Positions 61,629 to 64,000 of a DNA stretch of 64,000 nt are shown here, in pieces; position 1 is the stretch's first letter; each line of letters starts with the position of its first letter. The position numbers were made by a program, and so were the translations under genes. The stretch is taken from the NCBI GenBank assembly GCA_013396635.1, contig WBMW01003836.1, forward strand, positions 309,469 to 373,468. The letters are read 5' to 3'. This DNA comes from Penelope pileata (lineage: Eukaryota; Chordata; Aves; Galliformes; Cracidae). The notes under the pieces were generated by a model. That model did not search any database and was not told where the DNA came from. It was given only the letters and a program-made list of their open reading frames with translations.

Positions 61629-63114
61629 GGCTCCGGGCTCTGTAAAGTGAGAAAAAGGCCTGGAAGGAGTTGCTGGGGTTGTGCAGCACTTCCCAGTGTT
61701 GACCCAACGTGATCCCAGTTTGGCTGCTGGAGCACAGTGGGATTGCTCAGGGGCTGAGCTGCCTTGGGGCACTCTACATGCAAACATTTTTCCCACTGAG
61801 CCACCCAAGTGCTCTTCAACACCCGCCTGCAATGAGCAGACACTGAAATCATGGATGTGGGGCTGCAGCGTGCCACGGTGGCAGGGGAAGTTTTCTCCAT
61901 TGTGGGTTTCTCCATCCCCTGTGCTCCTGCCAACAGCCCCGGCTCTGCCCATGGGCTTCCAGCACCCAACAGAGAGCCGTAACACTGCAGCTCAGCGCCC
62001 TGCTCTGCATGAGGGCTGCCCCACGGCCCCAGCAAAGCCCCACAGCCCCAACAAAGCCCCACGGCCCCAACAAAGCCCCACGGTCACCATCTGGGGCAGC
62101 GAGGGACCAAGGGCTGCTGCAGGACGGGGCAGGTCACCTCCCACCGGGTACAGCCACGCACCAGGGGCCAGCAGCATGCCCACCCTGGGCTGGGGCAGGA
62201 TTAGTAAATTGTGTACCGCGGTTTTGTTTGGATAAGACAAAGTGCAGCAGCAGGAAACGCACAGCAGGGCCGAGGCATGCTTGGGCTGTGGGATGAGTCA
62301 TGGGGCCATGCCGCTTCCCATCTGCTGCCCTTGGCAGCTCAGGGCCAGCAGAAACCAGGGCTGCTGGTCCGGGTCAAGCCAAGGCGGCATCTGCCTCGTG
62401 GGCCTCCAGCTGGTCAATAAATAACAGAATCACACATTTCCTCCAACCTACCTGCGGAGTGCTCCGGGCTCTGGGGTTCGGGAGCTTCTCGGAGCCCCCT
62501 GCTCAGTGCAGTTGTTGACAGCCCCGCGGTCCAAGGTCTGAGCGCCCGGGGCCTGCAGCCGCACCCTGTGCTGGGCAGAGGGGTCAAAGTCTGCTTGGGA
62601 CAGGGAGGTGGAGCCCCCGGTGCCCCACGGTCCCTCCTCTGGAAGCCCACGGGGTCACCGCAGTCAGTGCCTCATTGCCACGTGCCACCATGGGCAAAAT
62701 GGGAGCCTGGTGACAGGGACATGGGGACAGGACAGCAGGAATTCCATCCCACAGGAGGCAGGGGAAGGGCAGGGGCTCTGCAGAGACAAAGGGGGAAAAG
62801 CAGTCATTCGAAGGCCTAAATTATTAAAGGCTTTACATGCAATCAGCAAAGCCTCTTATACTAATTACCCTATTACTTGTCCGCCTCTTGCTTTTGGCAC
62901 TGCTGACCCCTCACACTTTCTTCAGCCCGGTTACAGCGTGGTTCCTCGCTGCTGTACCTGGAAATGGAGGCTCTGCGGGTGTTCACCGACATCGTTTCAC
63001 CCCGACAGCACCTCCGTGGGCAGACCTGGGCCAGCAGGCAGGGAGCAGCCAACTGATTTTCCATAGAACCAAAGGACCATGGCATGGTTTGGGTTGGTCC
63101 AGTTCTACCTCCTG
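61629..63114. other. Region upstream of DAO
   Basis: GC-rich intergenic sequence that should contain the DAO 5' UTR and promoter. Apart from the acceptor-like site near 61639 and a 19-bp minisatellite, no gene was recognised. In mammals SSH1 is the next gene, transcribed away from DAO; none of its exons was recognised before 64000. Confidence 0.5.
62019..62075. repeat. Tandem repeat, 19 bp x 3
   Basis: Three contiguous 19-bp units of CCCCACGGCCCCAACAAAG with single-base differences (62019-62037, 62038-62056, 62057-62075), followed by a partial unit. About 400 bp upstream of the DAO coding start. Confidence 0.9.
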
Positions 63115-63265
63115 CCATAGAATCTCAGAATGGTTTGGGTGGGAAGGGACCCCCAGAGGCCCCCTGGCCCCACTGCAGGGACACCCTGGACACCCACACT
63201 CCATCAGGGGCTCAGAGCTCCCCAGTGACCCTGGGATGGGCACCCAACCTCTCTGGGCATCTCTT
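63115..63265 (-). mobile_element. CR1 LINE 3' region, inverted
   Basis: The plus strand has CATAGAATCTCAGAATGGTT, then GGGTGGGAAGGGACC and CACTGCAGGGACACCC, matching the reverse complement of a CR1 3' end with diverged internal sequence. Intergenic, upstream of DAO. Confidence 0.8.
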
Positions 63266-63429
63266 TCAAAACAATTATTTACGAAAATTGGCTGCTAACT
63301 AGTTTTTTTTAATTAACAAGCTGACCTTGGTCTGTGCGGACCAGACACAGCTTAGGATGCCTCCCTACTGCCTGGGACTGCTTTTCGGGCTCCAGATGTC
63401 CTTCTTATCAGAGACAAGTTTTCTCCCAG

Positions 63430-63950
63430 ACAGAACATCAGTCTGTATTAGCGTGACCGAAAATCGTAACCAAGAAAACTCTCTGAACCAAACAACAGCT
63501 CAGAAACTGACATTGGTTTATTACAGCGCTGGGTGCACGGGGATGCCTCCAGCAGGCATGCACAGCCCAGAGCTAAATCACAGCCCCTGCATACATTTAA
63601 CATACAAACATCCATACAGCTTCTGTGAAGCTCCGCTTATTGTCACACTTATCAAAACCCAACGTGACACCTGTGCTGCTCAATGAAGGCGTTCTCGCCC
63701 GGGGTCTTTGTCTCCCATACATCCTACTGGTGTTGAGGTGCATGAATTGCTCGTTGGCACCTCCCTGGCCCAACGATTGCTCCTCATCTTGCTCTTTGGC
63801 ATCTCCTTGTCCTGCAGGTTGCCCCGTGGTACCTGAACTAAGGGCACCCATTGCTCACCCCGTACACAGAGGGGCCTGTTCCTGTCTGTCTGGAGCACTG
63901 TGTGGTCTTGTTGAGTCTAAAATCTCCCAAAACACACTGAAAAGACAAGT
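63430..63950 (-). mobile_element. Possible endogenous retroviral LTR fragment
   Basis: On the minus strand the sequence has the look of a retroviral LTR: a promoter-like block, GTGCACCCAGCGCTGTAATA and an AATAAA at 63517-63522, followed by a U5-like stretch ending near 63430-63450. I recognise the polyadenylation block as similar to avian LTRs only by general appearance. Terminal TG/CA ends and a target-site duplication were not identified. The minus-strand open frames (63597-63898) have no motif I can name. It could instead be the 3' end of an unrelated minus-strand transcript. Confidence 0.35.
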
Positions 63951-64000
63951 GTTGAGAGAGGAGCCATTGCTTCATCACGTATTTGAATCTCCTGTGCTTG

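Overview
The window looks like a bird nuclear chromosome, probably a galliform such as chicken. It carries several CR1 LINE 3' ends (the main avian repeat), short introns, GC-rich gene ends with CpG promoters, and assembly gaps. The gene order is the vertebrate block found on human 12q24 and, as I recall, chicken chromosome 15: ACACB, UNG, ALKBH2, USP30, SVOP, DAO. Strands alternate as in mammals. No prokaryotic system, CRISPR array or horizontally acquired cassette was seen. All gene models were built by hand from splice sites, reading-frame continuity between exons and recognised protein motifs.

Layout. 1-10583 (-): 5' half of ACACB (mitochondrial-surface acetyl-CoA carboxylase 2), running off the left edge and with one exon lost at a single N (242). 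10584-12936: ACACB/UNG spacer with a 62-base gap and a 25-bp minisatellite. 12937-15913 (-): complete UNG with nuclear and mitochondrial first exons. 15914-16234: short divergent promoter shared with ALKBH2 (E2F palindrome, GC box, three NRF1-type motifs). 16235-17964 (+): complete ALKBH2. 17965-21847: convergent 3' ends of ALKBH2 and USP30. 21848-29593 (-): USP30 protease domain; the N-terminal membrane-anchor exon is not visible. 30005-32221: USP30/SVOP divergent upstream region. 32222-50671 (+): complete SVOP in 16 coding exons (548 aa). 50672-57445: convergent SVOP/DAO 3' region. 57446-61628 (-): complete DAO in 10 coding exons (343 aa) with a peroxisomal SHL end. 61629-64000: intergenic, with CR1 and a possible LTR fragment.

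How the genes work together. UNG (uracil excision) and ALKBH2 (alkyl-DNA demethylation) are repair enzymes that share a promoter, and both carry N-terminal PCNA-binding motifs. ACACB and USP30 act at the outer mitochondrial membrane, SVOP on synaptic vesicles and DAO in peroxisomes. Nothing suggests these six form one pathway. The most useful second-look points are two single-N positions that each coincide with a missing exon, unusual splice donors in ACACB and SVOP, the UNG/ALKBH2 promoter architecture, overlapping upstream ORFs at the SVOP start, and an interstitial telomere-like tract.
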